Source: an uncultured candidate division WPS-2 bacterium (lineage in GTDB: Bacteria; Vulcanimicrobiota; Vulcanimicrobiia; Vulcanimicrobiales; Vulcanimicrobiaceae). From it: DNA of 64,000 bases. Every line of letters begins with the position of its first letter. Positions within the stretch are counted from its first letter, which is position 1. Location: positions 1 to 64,000 of the forward strand of contig CALEYW010000062.1 of assembly GCA_937927945.1 (NCBI GenBank). Reading direction: 5' to 3'. This document shows, in pieces, positions 36,659 to 46,774 of this stretch. The notes below the pieces were generated by a model. It did not search any database. It saw nothing but the letters and a program-made list of their open reading frames with translations, and was not told where the DNA came from. Both the position numbers and the translations under genes were made by a program.

Positions 36659-37504
36659 CTACCGGAGGTCGTTCGCGATCGCGAGCGCGCCGCTTTGGGT
36701 CAGCGTGCCGCCGACCGCGTAGAGCTTGCCCTCCTTCATCCAGACGATCGCCGAGCCGATCCCTGTCTCGTCGCCGATCGCCAGACCCTTCACGCCGTCG
36801 ATAGTGACGTCGGTGGCGGTCTGCTTGTCGAACCGCACCGGGATCGGCAGCGTCTGCGTCGGATCGCCGATCGCGCGCACTTGCGCGGCGAGCCGCGGTG
36901 GGATGCCGGGCTGGGTCGAAAACCAGCGGGTCAGCGTTTGCAGCGGCGGGCCGGTCGACGCCACGGTCGGCACGCGGGCCTGCATCACCGCGACGAACGA
37001 GCCGCGCGGCACGCCGCGCGCGTGTCGCGCTCGGGTCGGCGAGACGCCGTACGTCACGAGCGCGAGCGGATCGATCGCCACCGTGTAGGTCGCGCCGTCG
37101 AGACCCGCGGGGATCGGCTGCAGCGCCACCTTGTGTGCGCTCGCCCAAGCCGCGGCCTTCGCCGCGCGGAACGTGAACGACGTCCGCACCCTGGTCGTGA
37201 CCTGATAGCGCACGGTCTTGCGCAGCGAAGAATCGACGTTGGCGGGCAACCGCAGCACGAAGCCCGTCCCGGCCGCCGCGTCGGTCACTGAGCCGACCTC
37301 CTCGACGCCCGGCGTGCGCGTACCGCGCACCGTGCCGAAGTCCGCGAGCGGCGGCAAGCCCTGGAGCGCCTTCACGTCGGCCGGTGTCACGGAGATCGCG
37401 CGAACCGCGCTCGGCTGGAATACCGCGAGGGGGTCGGCGTGTGCGGCGGCCGGACCGAGTACGGCGATGCCGGCGATGAAAAGGGAGGCGAGGCGAGCGC
37501 TCAT
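36659..37504 (-). CDS. Secreted protein of unknown function next to the ABC exporter
   Basis: ATG 37504 gives 281 residues: a signal peptide (LFIAGIAVLGPAAAHA) and a soluble domain that ends with DVTIDGVKGLAIGDETGIGSAIVWMKEGKLYAVGG, like anti-sigma/MucB- or DUF4367-type lipoprotein-stress sensors, though I cannot assign it. It is one base ahead of the ABC ATPase gene on the same strand, so the three form one operon. The frame open to 38056 overlaps the J-domain gene and is not real. Confidence 0.7.
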   Translation of the reverse strand: MSARLASLFIAGIAVLGPAAAHADPLAVFQPSAVRAISVTPADVKALQGLPPLADFGTVRGTRTPGVEEVGSVTDAAAGTGFVLRLPANVDSSLRKTVRYQVTTRVRTSFTFRAAKAAAWASAHKVALQPIPAGLDGATYTVAIDPLALVTYGVSPTRARHARGVPRGSFVAVMQARVPTVASTGPPLQTLTRWFSTQPGIPPRLAAQVRAIGDPTQTLPIPVRFDKQTATDVTIDGVKGLAIGDETGIGSAIVWMKEGKLYAVGGTLTQSGALAIANDLR

Positions 37505-37543
37505 AGTAAACTTTGTATCACAGAGTCCTGGCAGGAGCAAGGT

Positions 37544-38206
37544 GTGCCCTTGACCATCGAAGAGGCGTACGTCGCACTGGGGCTGGACGGCACGCGAACG
37601 TCGGCGACCGACACGCGCGCGCGTTTCCGCGCGCTCGTTCGCGCCCAGCACCCCGACGGAAAACCGGCCGGCGAGCAGGCGCGCGCGACCGAGGCGACGC
37701 GCCGCATCATCGAGGCCTTCACACTGCTGCGCGCGGCCGGCTTTCCAGTCGTGGCGCGCGGTGCGGCACGCCCCGCCCCTGCACCCGTGCACGACCTCGC
37801 CCCGGACGATCCGCCGAGCTGGCTCGACGAGGTGTGGCGGGAAGACGTCCGCCGCGAGCGCCCGGAGACAACCGTCACCAAAGCGGTGCTGCGCGCGGCG
37901 TGGTGGGCCTGCGGCGGCTTCGTCTTCTGCACGTTCGGCGTGCTCGGGATCGTCTTCGGCTTCGCGAGCGGCGCATGGACCATCGCGTTGCTGTGGCTCG
38001 CGCTCGGCGCGCGGCTGGGCGTCGGGGCGTGGCGCATGTCGCACGAAGTCGCCCAATTCTGGCGCGTGTTCCGGACCGTCGCGGCGCCGGAGACGGTGCG
38101 GGCCGTGAAACGCACGGTCGCCGTGCGGCTCGGCACGGCACTGCTCGTCGCGGCGGTCGCCGGAGCAGCCGGTGCGGCCGTCCTCGAAAACCTGATCGTT
38201 CGCTGA
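37544..38206 (+). CDS. J-domain protein with membrane segment
   Basis: AGGAG six nt ahead sets GTG 37544 (220 aa). The N-terminal J domain shows the HPD motif in RAQHPDGKPAGEQ, and helices flank it. After a Pro-rich linker, two close hydrophobic segments (AWWACGGFVFCTFGVLGIVFGFA and WTIALLWLALGARLGVG type) form a membrane hairpin, with a third hydrophobic stretch near the C-terminus. J domains stimulate DnaK ATPase; membrane anchoring suggests recruitment of DnaK to the membrane. Confidence 0.8.
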   Translation: MPLTIEEAYVALGLDGTRTSATDTRARFRALVRAQHPDGKPAGEQARATEATRRIIEAFTLLRAAGFPVVARGAARPAPAPVHDLAPDDPPSWLDEVWREDVRRERPETTVTKAVLRAAWWACGGFVFCTFGVLGIVFGFASGAWTIALLWLALGARLGVGAWRMSHEVAQFWRVFRTVAAPETVRAVKRTVAVRLGTALLVAAVAGAAGAAVLENLIVR

Positions 38207-38210
38207 AGAA

Positions 38211-39122
38211 TCAGCGGGCGGCGGGTTCGCGCGGATCGCCGCTAGGCGAGTTCACGACGGACGAACACAGGTGGTCGAGCAGCGACGGCGCGTTCTCGTC
38301 GAGATCGTTGATGCCGGCGCGGTCGCCGGCGTGCAGATCGAAGCAGTGCCACACGGTCTTCACGATCGAGGCGTGATTGAACGGTACGTCGGCGCGCAGC
38401 GTGCTGCCTTGATCGACGTACGGCGAGATCACGATCGCCGGGACGCGGTCGTCGTCCTTGCCCGCCGCGTCGTACGTGACGAGCAGGAGCGTTCGCTCCC
38501 AATAGCGGCTGTGGCGCAGCGCGAGGTACACCTCCAGCAGCAACTGCTCGCCGCTGAACTCGTCGCGCGGCGCATCCCATTGCCCGTTGCCGTGACGCGG
38601 TTCGATGAACGCATAGGCCGGCAGCACGCCCTGCGCGACATCCTGCAGGAACGTCGTCGTCGGCGCGGCCAACGGGTTGCACGCTCCCGGCGGATAGTCC
38701 CATTCATCGTAGTTCGCGACGTTCAGGTTGGCGAAATCGCCGTAACAGCGCGCGACGTACGCCAGTGCGTTGCCCAAAATCGAATAGTCGTGAAAGTACA
38801 CCTTCCAATTCGGCACCGGGGTGCCGCGCGCGCCGAGGCGCGTTCCGCGTGCGGCATCGAGCGCGCTGAACAGATTGGGTTCGAGGTCGACCACCCCTCC
38901 GCCGGCGTCGCCGAACGCCGCGCAATTGGCGGTGAGCATGTTGGCGCGCGGTCCGGGCGAGGCGACGACCCAGCCGTCACAGAGCATGAATTGGCGCGCA
39001 AGAAATGAGGTGATCGGCATCATCGCCGCCTCGAGCGCGTCGAGCACGGCGCCATAAGAGCGGCGCTCGAACATCACGACGACAACGTTCTCGATCGGAC
39101 CGGCGTACGGGGCGGGGATCAT
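38211..39122 (-). CDS. Phosphoesterase family protein with altered active-site motifs
   Basis: The 303-residue protein follows the phospholipase C/acid phosphatase (PF04185-like) layout: NVVVVMFERRSYG, LARQFMLCDGWVVASPGPRANML, the DVAQGVLPAYAFIEPRHGNGQ stretch, LLLVTYDAAGKDDD, VPAIVISPYV and NHASIVKTVW. In active members the first motif is ENRSFD and the later one TYDEHGG. Here they read ERRSYG and TYDAAGK, so metal-binding Asn and Glu are missing. It lacks a signal peptide. It may be a catalytically inactive relative or use a changed site. Confidence 0.7.
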   Translation of the reverse strand: MIPAPYAGPIENVVVVMFERRSYGAVLDALEAAMMPITSFLARQFMLCDGWVVASPGPRANMLTANCAAFGDAGGGVVDLEPNLFSALDAARGTRLGARGTPVPNWKVYFHDYSILGNALAYVARCYGDFANLNVANYDEWDYPPGACNPLAAPTTTFLQDVAQGVLPAYAFIEPRHGNGQWDAPRDEFSGEQLLLEVYLALRHSRYWERTLLLVTYDAAGKDDDRVPAIVISPYVDQGSTLRADVPFNHASIVKTVWHCFDLHAGDRAGINDLDENAPSLLDHLCSSVVNSPSGDPREPAAR

Positions 39123-39235
39123 CGCACGCTTTCACTTTGGAGGGGCGGGGCGATCATCATACGTCGGCCCCGCAAGGGAAGCAAGGCCGCATTGCGCGCC
39201 GCACTGAGCGGAACGGAACGATCCTGCCGCGTACG

Positions 39236-42200
39236 ATGCACATCATGCCCCTTCGCGTTCTTTTTTCCGTCGCGTCGTTCGTCGCGGCCGCCGCTCTGTA
39301 CGCCTCCCCCGCCGTCGCCGCCGACGATCCCGCGCATGCGCCGTCTCCCGTGCCCAGCGCGCCGGCGTCCGCCGCACCCGCGGCGCCGGCAGTCCCCACG
39401 CTGCGCTGGCGAAGCATCGGTCCGTCAGTTTCGGGCGGGCGCGTCGCGACCGTCGCCGGGACCGACCTCGACCCTGCGCTCTTCTACGCGGGCGCGGCCG
39501 GGGGCGGACTGTGGAAATCGGTCAACGGCGGGATCGACTGGCAGCCCGTCTTCGACAAAGCCGGGACGCAGTCGATCGGTGCGATCGCCATCGCGCCGAA
39601 GAATGCGAACGACGTCTGGGTCGGCACGGGCGAACCGTGGCCGCGCAACGACGTCATTTCGGGCGACGGCATCTATCACTCGACCGACGGCGGAAAAACG
39701 TGGACGAACGCGGGGCTGGCGCAGACCTCGCAGATCGCGCGCGTGCTGATCGACCCGCGCGATGCGCGGCGCGTGACCGTTGCGGCGCTCGGCGATCCGT
39801 TCCGCGAAAGCACCGAACGCGGCGTCTTCCGCACGGGCGACGGCGGCAAGACGTGGGAGAAAACGCTGTACGCCGGACCCGGGGTCGGCGCGTCGGATCT
39901 GGTCATGGATCCGCAGAATCCCGACGTCCTCTACGCGGGGCTGTGGCGCTTCCACCGCTCGTCCTGGCACCTCGACAGCGGCGGCGCCGACGACGGCATC
40001 TACAAATCCAGCGACGGCGGAACGACCTGGAAGCGATTGGTCGGCAACGGTCTGCCCACCGGAATCACCGGCCGCATTGCGCTCGCGATCGCGCCGAGCG
40101 ACCGCAAACGGATCTACGCGACGATCGAGTCGTCCGAGGGCGTCCTGTGGCGCTCGGACGACGCCGGCGCGTCGTGGTCGATGGTGTCGTCGAACACGCT
40201 CGTCAACGAGCGGCCGTTCTACTACTCGCGCATCGTCGTCGATCCGCACGACGCGAACCACCTCTTCTCGGTCTCGGTGCGCTTGGCGGAGAGCACCACC
40301 GGCGGCAAGACCTGGCACGCCAGCGGCCGTCATCTGCACGGCGATCATCACGATCTGTGGTTCAGCGCGGACGGGCGCGTGATCATCGAAGCCAACGACG
40401 GCGGCGTCGCGTTCTCACGCGACAACGGCGCAACGTGGGAGTGGCACAACACGCTGCCGATCTCGCAGCTCTATCATGTCGCCTTCGACCTGGAGCGTCC
40501 GTATCACGTCTGCGGCGGCCTGCAGGACAACGGCTCCTGGTGCGCACCGGTGCGCACCGGCGACGCGCGCGGCATCTTGCCGCAGGATTGGCAGAAGGTC
40601 GGCGGCGGCGACGGAACGTTCACCGTCCCGGATCCGCGCGATCCGCACGTCATCTACGCCGCCGCGGGCGGCGGCGACAACGGGGGTGAGGTGTTTCGCG
40701 TCGATACGCGCACGAAACGTCAGACCGACATCTCACCGTACTTGCGCAATCAGAACGTCGTTCCGCCGAGCGAATTGGCCTACCGTTTCAATTGGGAGAC
40801 GCCGCTGGCGTTCTCACCGCAGCTGCCGCAGGTGCTCTACGCGGGCGGGAACGTGCTGTTCCGCTCCGCGGACGCGGGGATGCACTGGACGCCGGTCAGC
40901 GGCGATCTCACCCGCAACATCAAAGCGCGCCAGACGCTCACCGGCGGCGTGCGGCTCGACGTGACCGGCGCCGAGACGTTCGACACGTTGCTCTCGATCG
41001 CGCCGTCAGCGGTGAGCGCGGGGCTGATCTGGGTCTCGACGGACGACGGCCTCGTGCAGTTGACCCGCGACGAAGGCCGCCATTGGGCCAACGTCTCGAT
41101 TCCCGGCGTCGATGAGGATTCGCGCATTCCCGCGCTCGAGGCGTCGCATGTCGCCGCCGGTCGCGCATACGCGGTGATCGATCGTCACTTCGTCGGCGAC
41201 CGCGCACCGTACGCGTACGTGACGGACGACTACGGCAAGACCTGGCGCCCGATCGTCCGCGGCTTGCCGCACGCCGAACTGCACGTGGTGCGCGAAGACC
41301 CGGCAAACCCGAACGTGCTGTACGCAGGAACGGGGAAGGGTGTTTGGTGGAGTGAGGATCGCGGCGCGACGTGGAAGGCGTTCCCCGCCACGCTCCCGGC
41401 GGTCGAGGTTCGCGACCTGGTGGTGCAGCCGCGCAGCGGCGACCTGATCGCCGCGACGCACGGCCGCGGGATCTACGTCTTGGACGATCTGACCCCGCTG
41501 CGCGAGCACGCTGCCGCGTCGATCGACGGTGTGCGCCTGTTCGCACCGCGCGAAGCGTCTCCGCTGCGGCGCTTCACGCCGACGGTGAACCCGCGCGGGG
41601 CAAGCGACGACGCGGCCGCGGCGTCGCTCACGTTCTGGCAGCGCGAACCGGCGAAAACCGCGCCGTGGATCGAGATCGCCGACGCGAACGGACGGATCGT
41701 GCGGCGCTTTGCCGGAACGCATGAGGACGACCACGGGAGCGACGTCCCGAACGTCCCGAACGCCGCCGGTGAAAACCGTATCACGTGGGCGCTCGATCGC
41801 GATCCGCCGACGCCGTGGCGCCGCGTGGCGAAATGGGATCGCGGTCCCGATTCCGGCGCGCCGGTACTCAGCGGTGCCTACCGCGTGCGCTTGCATCGCG
41901 ACGGCAAGGTCTACGAGCGCCCGCTGCACGTCCTGCGCGACCCGAACCTGACGTCCCGCGAAGACGAGTTGCGCGGCGACCAATTCGTCAACGAGCTCTG
42001 CATCGAGCTCTCGGTGCTCGACGAGGCGCTCAACGGCCTCGACAACGTGCGGCTGCAGCTCGCCGAGCGGTCACCGGCGCTCAAGGACGCCGCGCTCGCC
42101 GATCGCGCCCGCGCCGTCACCGCCGAGGCAAAGCGCCTGGAGGACACGATCAGCTCGCAGCCGGTGAACGATCAGGACGACGACTTCCTGCGCGATCTGC

Positions 42201-42463
42201 TGCGCGAGCGCGTGTTCTCGCTGCTCGGCAACGTCGGGCCCGGCACCCCGCCGCAGACGCAAGTCGCCGAGGCGACGGTCCTCGCCAAGGAAGGGCAAGC
42301 CGCGCTCGCCGCCTACCGCTCGTTCGTGCGGAATCAGGTCGCGCCGCTCAATGCCGCGTTCACCTCGGCCGGCCTCGCGGCGGTCGATCTGAACGCGCTG
42401 CCGCCGAAGACGAAGCCCGACCCGAACGTCGACGAACACGCCAGCCGCCGCCCGGAGGAGTGA
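39236..42463 (+). CDS. Large exported beta-propeller protein of the VPS10/BNR type
   Basis: ATG 39236 gives 1075 residues with a signal peptide (VLFSVASFVAAAALYASPAVAA), a Pro/Ala linker and many BNR/Asp-box motifs such as STDGGKTWTNAG, TGDGGKTWEKT, SSDGGTTWKRL and TDDYGKTWRPI. These mark one or two sortilin/VPS10-like propellers. A C-terminal domain of about 300 residues follows (FTPTVNP region, then a helical segment near 940-1060). Such bacterial proteins are often annotated as glycosyl hydrolases but lack proof of activity. Divergent from the phosphoesterase. Confidence 0.85.
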   Translation: MHIMPLRVLFSVASFVAAAALYASPAVAADDPAHAPSPVPSAPASAAPAAPAVPTLRWRSIGPSVSGGRVATVAGTDLDPALFYAGAAGGGLWKSVNGGIDWQPVFDKAGTQSIGAIAIAPKNANDVWVGTGEPWPRNDVISGDGIYHSTDGGKTWTNAGLAQTSQIARVLIDPRDARRVTVAALGDPFRESTERGVFRTGDGGKTWEKTLYAGPGVGASDLVMDPQNPDVLYAGLWRFHRSSWHLDSGGADDGIYKSSDGGTTWKRLVGNGLPTGITGRIALAIAPSDRKRIYATIESSEGVLWRSDDAGASWSMVSSNTLVNERPFYYSRIVVDPHDANHLFSVSVRLAESTTGGKTWHASGRHLHGDHHDLWFSADGRVIIEANDGGVAFSRDNGATWEWHNTLPISQLYHVAFDLERPYHVCGGLQDNGSWCAPVRTGDARGILPQDWQKVGGGDGTFTVPDPRDPHVIYAAAGGGDNGGEVFRVDTRTKRQTDISPYLRNQNVVPPSELAYRFNWETPLAFSPQLPQVLYAGGNVLFRSADAGMHWTPVSGDLTRNIKARQTLTGGVRLDVTGAETFDTLLSIAPSAVSAGLIWVSTDDGLVQLTRDEGRHWANVSIPGVDEDSRIPALEASHVAAGRAYAVIDRHFVGDRAPYAYVTDDYGKTWRPIVRGLPHAELHVVREDPANPNVLYAGTGKGVWWSEDRGATWKAFPATLPAVEVRDLVVQPRSGDLIAATHGRGIYVLDDLTPLREHAAASIDGVRLFAPREASPLRRFTPTVNPRGASDDAAAASLTFWQREPAKTAPWIEIADANGRIVRRFAGTHEDDHGSDVPNVPNAAGENRITWALDRDPPTPWRRVAKWDRGPDSGAPVLSGAYRVRLHRDGKVYERPLHVLRDPNLTSREDELRGDQFVNELCIELSVLDEALNGLDNVRLQLAERSPALKDAALADRARAVTAEAKRLEDTISSQPVNDQDDDFLRDLLRERVFSLLGNVGPGTPPQTQVAEATVLAKEGQAALAAYRSFVRNQVAPLNAAFTSAGLAAVDLNALPPKTKPDPNVDEHASRRPEE

Positions 42464-42479
42464 CCGTTTTCGCAAGCTG

Positions 42480-43265
42480 CTAAGCGACGAGTTCGGTCCC
42501 TTCGCCGCGCAGCGCGGCGTCGATAGCGCCGGGCCCCGCGCCGGCGACGACGGCGCGGCGCGCGCCGGCGCGCACCGCGGCAATCGCCGCCTGCATCTTC
42601 GGGATCATCCCTTCGCTGAACGTGCCGTCGGCGAGGAAGCCCTCGGCCTGCGCGAGGCTGAGCCGCGGGATCACCGATGCGGGATCGCGCACGTCGCGCC
42701 GCACGCCCGCGACGTTGGTGATCGTGACGTACGCATCGGCGCCCAGAGTGCCCGCGATCGCGCCCGCAGCGGTGTCCGCATTGCAGTTCAGCGCATCGCC
42801 GCCGGCGGCGTCAACGCCGAGCGGCGCCACCACTACGACGAAACCCGCGTCGAGCAGCGCGGCGACCGGTCGTGGATCGACGCTCGTGATCTCGCCGACG
42901 AAACCGAGATCGATGCCGTCGATCGCCGCAGCGCGGCGCGCCGCGAGCAGGCCACCGTCCTCGCCGGAGATGCCGGCGGCGCGCGCTCCGCGCGCGGCGA
43001 GCGCCCGCACCAACGCCTTGTTCACGCTGCCGCACAACACGTACTCGACCACGTCGCGCGCCGCCGCGCCGGTGACCCGCAATCCGGCCACGCGGATCTC
43101 TTCGATCCCTTTCGCGCGCAGCTCCGCGTCGATCTGCGGCCCGCCGCCGTGCACGAGCACGACACGATCGCCACGCGCCGCGAACGCCGCGACCTCGTCG
43201 AGCGTCGGATCCGCGCTTCCCGGCGCGGCCATCGCGTTGCCGCCGTACTTGAGGACGATCAGCAC
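42480..43265 (-). CDS. argB: Acetylglutamate kinase
   Basis: The 261-residue protein has the amino-acid kinase fold: VLKYGGNAM at the N-terminus, VLVHGGGPQI, the ribose/phosphate region ALNCNADTAAGAIAGTLGAD and the C-terminal FSEGMIPKMQAAIAAV. It phosphorylates N-acetylglutamate, step two of arginine synthesis. The GTG start at 43265 overlaps the thioesterase gene by seven bases. It lies 3 kb away from the main arginine gene cluster, on the opposite strand; the cluster itself has no argB. The GTG start is supported by the overlap, not by a ribosome site. Confidence 0.93.
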   Translation of the reverse strand: MLIVLKYGGNAMAAPGSADPTLDEVAAFAARGDRVVLVHGGGPQIDAELRAKGIEEIRVAGLRVTGAAARDVVEYVLCGSVNKALVRALAARGARAAGISGEDGGLLAARRAAAIDGIDLGFVGEITSVDPRPVAALLDAGFVVVVAPLGVDAAGGDALNCNADTAAGAIAGTLGADAYVTITNVAGVRRDVRDPASVIPRLSLAQAEGFLADGTFSEGMIPKMQAAIAAVRAGARRAVVAGAGPGAIDAALRGEGTELVA

Positions 43266-43699
43266 GGCCCGACCCGTTCGTACGCCGCAGCCGCCGCGCG
43301 CCACTCCGGCGGGATCGGGATCGAGCGGCCCGCGCCGTGATCGTAGGCGACCAGCGTCGCGAGCGAACGGAACACGCGGCGCTCTTGACGCAGCGACCAC
43401 ACCGCGACTTCGAAATCGAACGACTTCGTGCCGAAGCGCAGCAGTCGTCCGCCGAGCACGATCCGCTCGCGCCACTCCAGCGGCGCTTCGTACGTCAGAT
43501 CGTGCCGCGCCAGAATCACGCCTGGGCCGGTGCCGAACATGTCGCGGCGCAGAACGTCGGAGACGTACGCCGCGCGGACCGACTCCGACCACGCCGCGTA
43601 CCGGACGTTGTTGACGTGCCGGAACACGTCCAGGTCGCTCATCTCGACCTCGCGCTCGCGGCGGCAGGCATAGGTGTCCTCGAACTCCGCGGCGGTCAT
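43259..43699 (-). CDS. 4-hydroxybenzoyl-CoA-type thioesterase (hotdog fold)
   Basis: ATG 43699 gives 146 residues. VEMSDLDVFRHVNNVRYAAW is the hotdog-fold thioesterase signature with the catalytic Asp and the HVNN loop; TYEAPLEWRERI and a short conserved tail follow. It splits acyl-CoA thioesters. Its stop overlaps the start of argB, so the two are co-translated, though the metabolic link is unclear. It is divergent from the dehalogenase. Confidence 0.88.
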   Translation of the reverse strand: MTAAEFEDTYACRREREVEMSDLDVFRHVNNVRYAAWSESVRAAYVSDVLRRDMFGTGPGVILARHDLTYEAPLEWRERIVLGGRLLRFGTKSFDFEVAVWSLRQERRVFRSLATLVAYDHGAGRSIPIPPEWRAAAAAYERVGPC

Positions 43700-43773
43700 C
43701 GTGCGCGCTTTGCGGAGCGCGACCGCGCGGCTCCTGCGGGCGTTCCCCCGCAACGGCCAGAAGGCGTTCGCGC

Positions 43774-44676
<903 letters not shown>

Positions 44677-44692
44677 CCGCGCGGGGCGGCGT

Positions 44693-44899
44693 CTAGTGCT
44701 CGGTCGTTTCCGAGCTCATGCTGCGCGCGGAGATCACGCCGTAGCGCTTCTCGAGCCGGCGGCGGTCTTCGGCGAACATCTCGCGGATGCGCGCGGCCTC
44801 GGCAACGGCCGCACCCTGGGCCTTCACGCCTTCGGCTTCCTTACGGACTTTTTGGGCGGCAACTTCTGCGGCAAGAGCGATCGAACGTGGGGAGGCCAT
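44693..44899 (-). CDS. Small Ala/Glu/Lys-rich protein of unknown function
   Basis: GGAAGG about eight nt before ATG 44899 (and AAAGGAGG directly against it) gives a 68-residue mostly helical protein (SIALAAEVAAQKVRKEAEG, then RIREMFAEDRRRLEKRYG). The helical, charged character suggests a coiled coil. No family is recognised. It faces the dehalogenase gene across a short gap. Confidence 0.6.
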   Translation of the reverse strand: MASPRSIALAAEVAAQKVRKEAEGVKAQGAAVAEAARIREMFAEDRRRLEKRYGVISARSMSSETTEH

Positions 44900-44949
44900 C
44901 CTCCTTTCCTTCCGGATCGGCGTGAAATGGCCCCCTAGCGAAGGTGAGA

Positions 44950-45213
44950 TCAGTACGCTGGGCGCTCGACCTGCTCCAGCGAAACGACCCGGACGAGCGG
45001 GATGCGGAGCCGCCCGTCGCGCCAGCCGTCGCCCCGACGCGGGGCATCCCCGTTCAGGAACGTGATCCACGATGGCCCGACCTGCTCGACGAAGACCGCG
45101 CCGCCCAGTTCCGCCTCCCCGCCGGGGTTCGCGACCGTGGCATTGCGGCGAAGGACGACCCAGGACCGCTGAAAGGGGGTTACGGCTTCATGCGTCACGT
45201 CGTGAGAGTACAC
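44950..45213 (-). CDS. Small protein of unknown function
   Basis: A 87-residue frame (GTG 45213; an in-frame ATG gives about 81 residues beginning MTHEAVTPFQRSWVVLRR) with beta-rich sequence such as GGAVFVEQVGPSWITFLNGDA and a basic tail. It is divergent from argF across about 100 bp. No family is recognised. The coding pattern is plausible but not decisive. Confidence 0.45.
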   Translation of the reverse strand: MYSHDVTHEAVTPFQRSWVVLRRNATVANPGGEAELGGAVFVEQVGPSWITFLNGDAPRRGDGWRDGRLRIPLVRVVSLEQVERPAY

Positions 45214-45280
45214 CCAGACTTGGGCGGTTTGGTGTTTGTGAGGGGAACTTTGCCTTCCCCACAGGCTTGCCTCACATGTC

Positions 45281-45317
45281 TTGCATAACTATACATTTTG
45301 TGTATAATTATGCACTA
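45281..45317 (+). promoter_or_regulatory. argF promoter with paired ARG boxes
   Basis: The boxes 45282-45295 and 45301-45314 match the TGnATnnnTATnCA-type ARG pattern and are inverted copies of each other (13 of 14 positions) with five bases between. A -35 TTGCAT (45281-45286) and a perfect -10 TATAAT (45303-45308) sit inside them with a 16-bp spacer. The predicted start falls at or next to ATG 45317, so the mRNA is likely leaderless. Confidence 0.9.
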
Positions 45318-46285
45318 TGGTCACTTTGCCGGCGGCGGCGCGGCTGCGCGGGCGGAACCTTCTCTCCATCACCGATCTCGGTTCGGATGAGCTAGCGAGC
45401 CTGCTTGCCCTGGGTACCACCCTCAAGGAGCGTGGGCGCGAGCAGATGAGCCTGCTGCGCGGTAAGACGCTCGTTATGCTCTTCGAGAAGCCCTCGCTGC
45501 GGACGCGCGTCTCCTTTGAAGCGGGGATGACGCAGCTCGGTGGCCACGCCATCGCCGTCAACGGGAGCGACGTCGGGATCGGAACCCGCGAGACGCCCGA
45601 GGATGCCGCGCGGGTGCTCTCCCGCTACGGGGATGCGATCGTGTACCGGACCCACGCGCACGAGCCACTGGTGCGGTTCGCCGGCGCGGCGACCGTCCCG
45701 ACGATCAACGCGCTCTCCGAGGCTGCGCATCCGTGTCAGGCGATCGCGGACTTGCTGACCGTCCGGGAACGCTTCGGGACCGTGCAGGGCCTACGGATCG
45801 CTTTCGTCGGCGACGCGCGGAACAACGTCGCGATCTCGCTCGCCGAAGCCGCCGCGCTCTCCGGGATGTCGATCACCTTCGCCGCGCCGGTCACGCACCG
45901 GCCCAGCGACGCCTTTCTCGCGCGGCTCGTGAAGCTGGGCGCGCCGCACGGCGTGACGGCCCGCGCGTTCACCTCGCCGATCCGTGCCGTGCGCGACGTC
46001 GACGTCGTGTACACCGACGTGTGGACGTCGATGGGCGACGAACAATTCGTCGAGCGGAACCTTGCGGCACTGCGGCCGTATCAGGTCGACCGTGCGCTGA
46101 TGAGCGCGGCGGCGAACCACGCGCTGTTCATGCACTGTCTTCCGGCGCATCGCGGCGAAGAGGTTACGGCCGAGGTGATCGACGGAGCGCAAAGCGTCGT
46201 CTTCGACCAAGCCGAAAATCGGCTGCACGCGCAGAAAGCGCTGCTCCTCGCCCTCCTCACCGATCTCCGCGGCCTAACGGACTGA
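45317..46285 (+). CDS. argF: Ornithine carbamoyltransferase
   Basis: The 322-residue enzyme makes citrulline from ornithine and carbamoyl phosphate. The carbamoyl-phosphate motif reads FEKPSLRTRVSFE, then YRTHAHEPLVRFA, HPCQAIADLL and the ornithine-binding MHCLPAHRGEEV. It starts at ATG 45317, directly against the operator, with no ribosome site, and is followed by argR and argG. The arginine repressor gene being second makes the operon self-regulating. Confidence 0.97.
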   Translation: MVTLPAAARLRGRNLLSITDLGSDELASLLALGTTLKERGREQMSLLRGKTLVMLFEKPSLRTRVSFEAGMTQLGGHAIAVNGSDVGIGTRETPEDAARVLSRYGDAIVYRTHAHEPLVRFAGAATVPTINALSEAAHPCQAIADLLTVRERFGTVQGLRIAFVGDARNNVAISLAEAAALSGMSITFAAPVTHRPSDAFLARLVKLGAPHGVTARAFTSPIRAVRDVDVVYTDVWTSMGDEQFVERNLAALRPYQVDRALMSAAANHALFMHCLPAHRGEEVTAEVIDGAQSVVFDQAENRLHAQKALLLALLTDLRGLTD

Positions 46286-46287
46286 GT

Positions 46288-46770
46288 ATGGACACGACGC
46301 TTCAACAACCGAAGACCAAACGCCAGCGGGCGATCCTTTCGCTGATCGCATCGCGGCCGATCCATTCGCAGGACGAGCTCGCGGTGCTGCTCGAGCAGCA
46401 GGGCTATGAGGTAACGCAAGCTACCGTCTCGCGTGACGTCAAGGAACTCGGCCTGCTCAAGGTGCCGCTCAAAGGCGGCGCCGGCGGCGCGTTCAAGTAC
46501 GTCGAGCCGACCGTCGGCCCCGCGTTCTCGTCGCGGCTGCACCGGGTCGTCTCCGAAGTGGTGATCCAGGCGCGCTCCAGCATGAACCAGATCGTCTTGC
46601 GCACCCACCCAGGCACCGCGATGATGCTGGCAGCCGCGATCGATTCCGCCGACTGGCCCGAGATCCTCGGCACGATCGGCGGCGACGACACCGTCCTCGT
46701 CATCTGCGAAAAACCCGAAACGACACCAATGATCAAACAACGCTTCGAAGACATGCGTGGAGAACAGTAG
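46288..46770 (+). CDS. argR: Arginine repressor
   Basis: ATG 46288 gives 160 residues. The N-terminal winged-helix motif QRAILSLIASRPIHSQDELAVLLEQQGYEVTQATVSRDVKELGLLKVPLKG is intact. The C-terminal oligomerisation/arginine-binding part includes TAMMLAAAIDSADWPEILGTIGGDDTVLVICE. With arginine it forms hexamers on ARG boxes such as those at the argF promoter two genes upstream. Its end overlaps the argG frame by a few bases. Confidence 0.96.
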   Translation: MDTTLQQPKTKRQRAILSLIASRPIHSQDELAVLLEQQGYEVTQATVSRDVKELGLLKVPLKGGAGGAFKYVEPTVGPAFSSRLHRVVSEVVIQARSSMNQIVLRTHPGTAMMLAAAIDSADWPEILGTIGGDDTVLVICEKPETTPMIKQRFEDMRGEQ

Positions 46771-46774
46771 ATCC

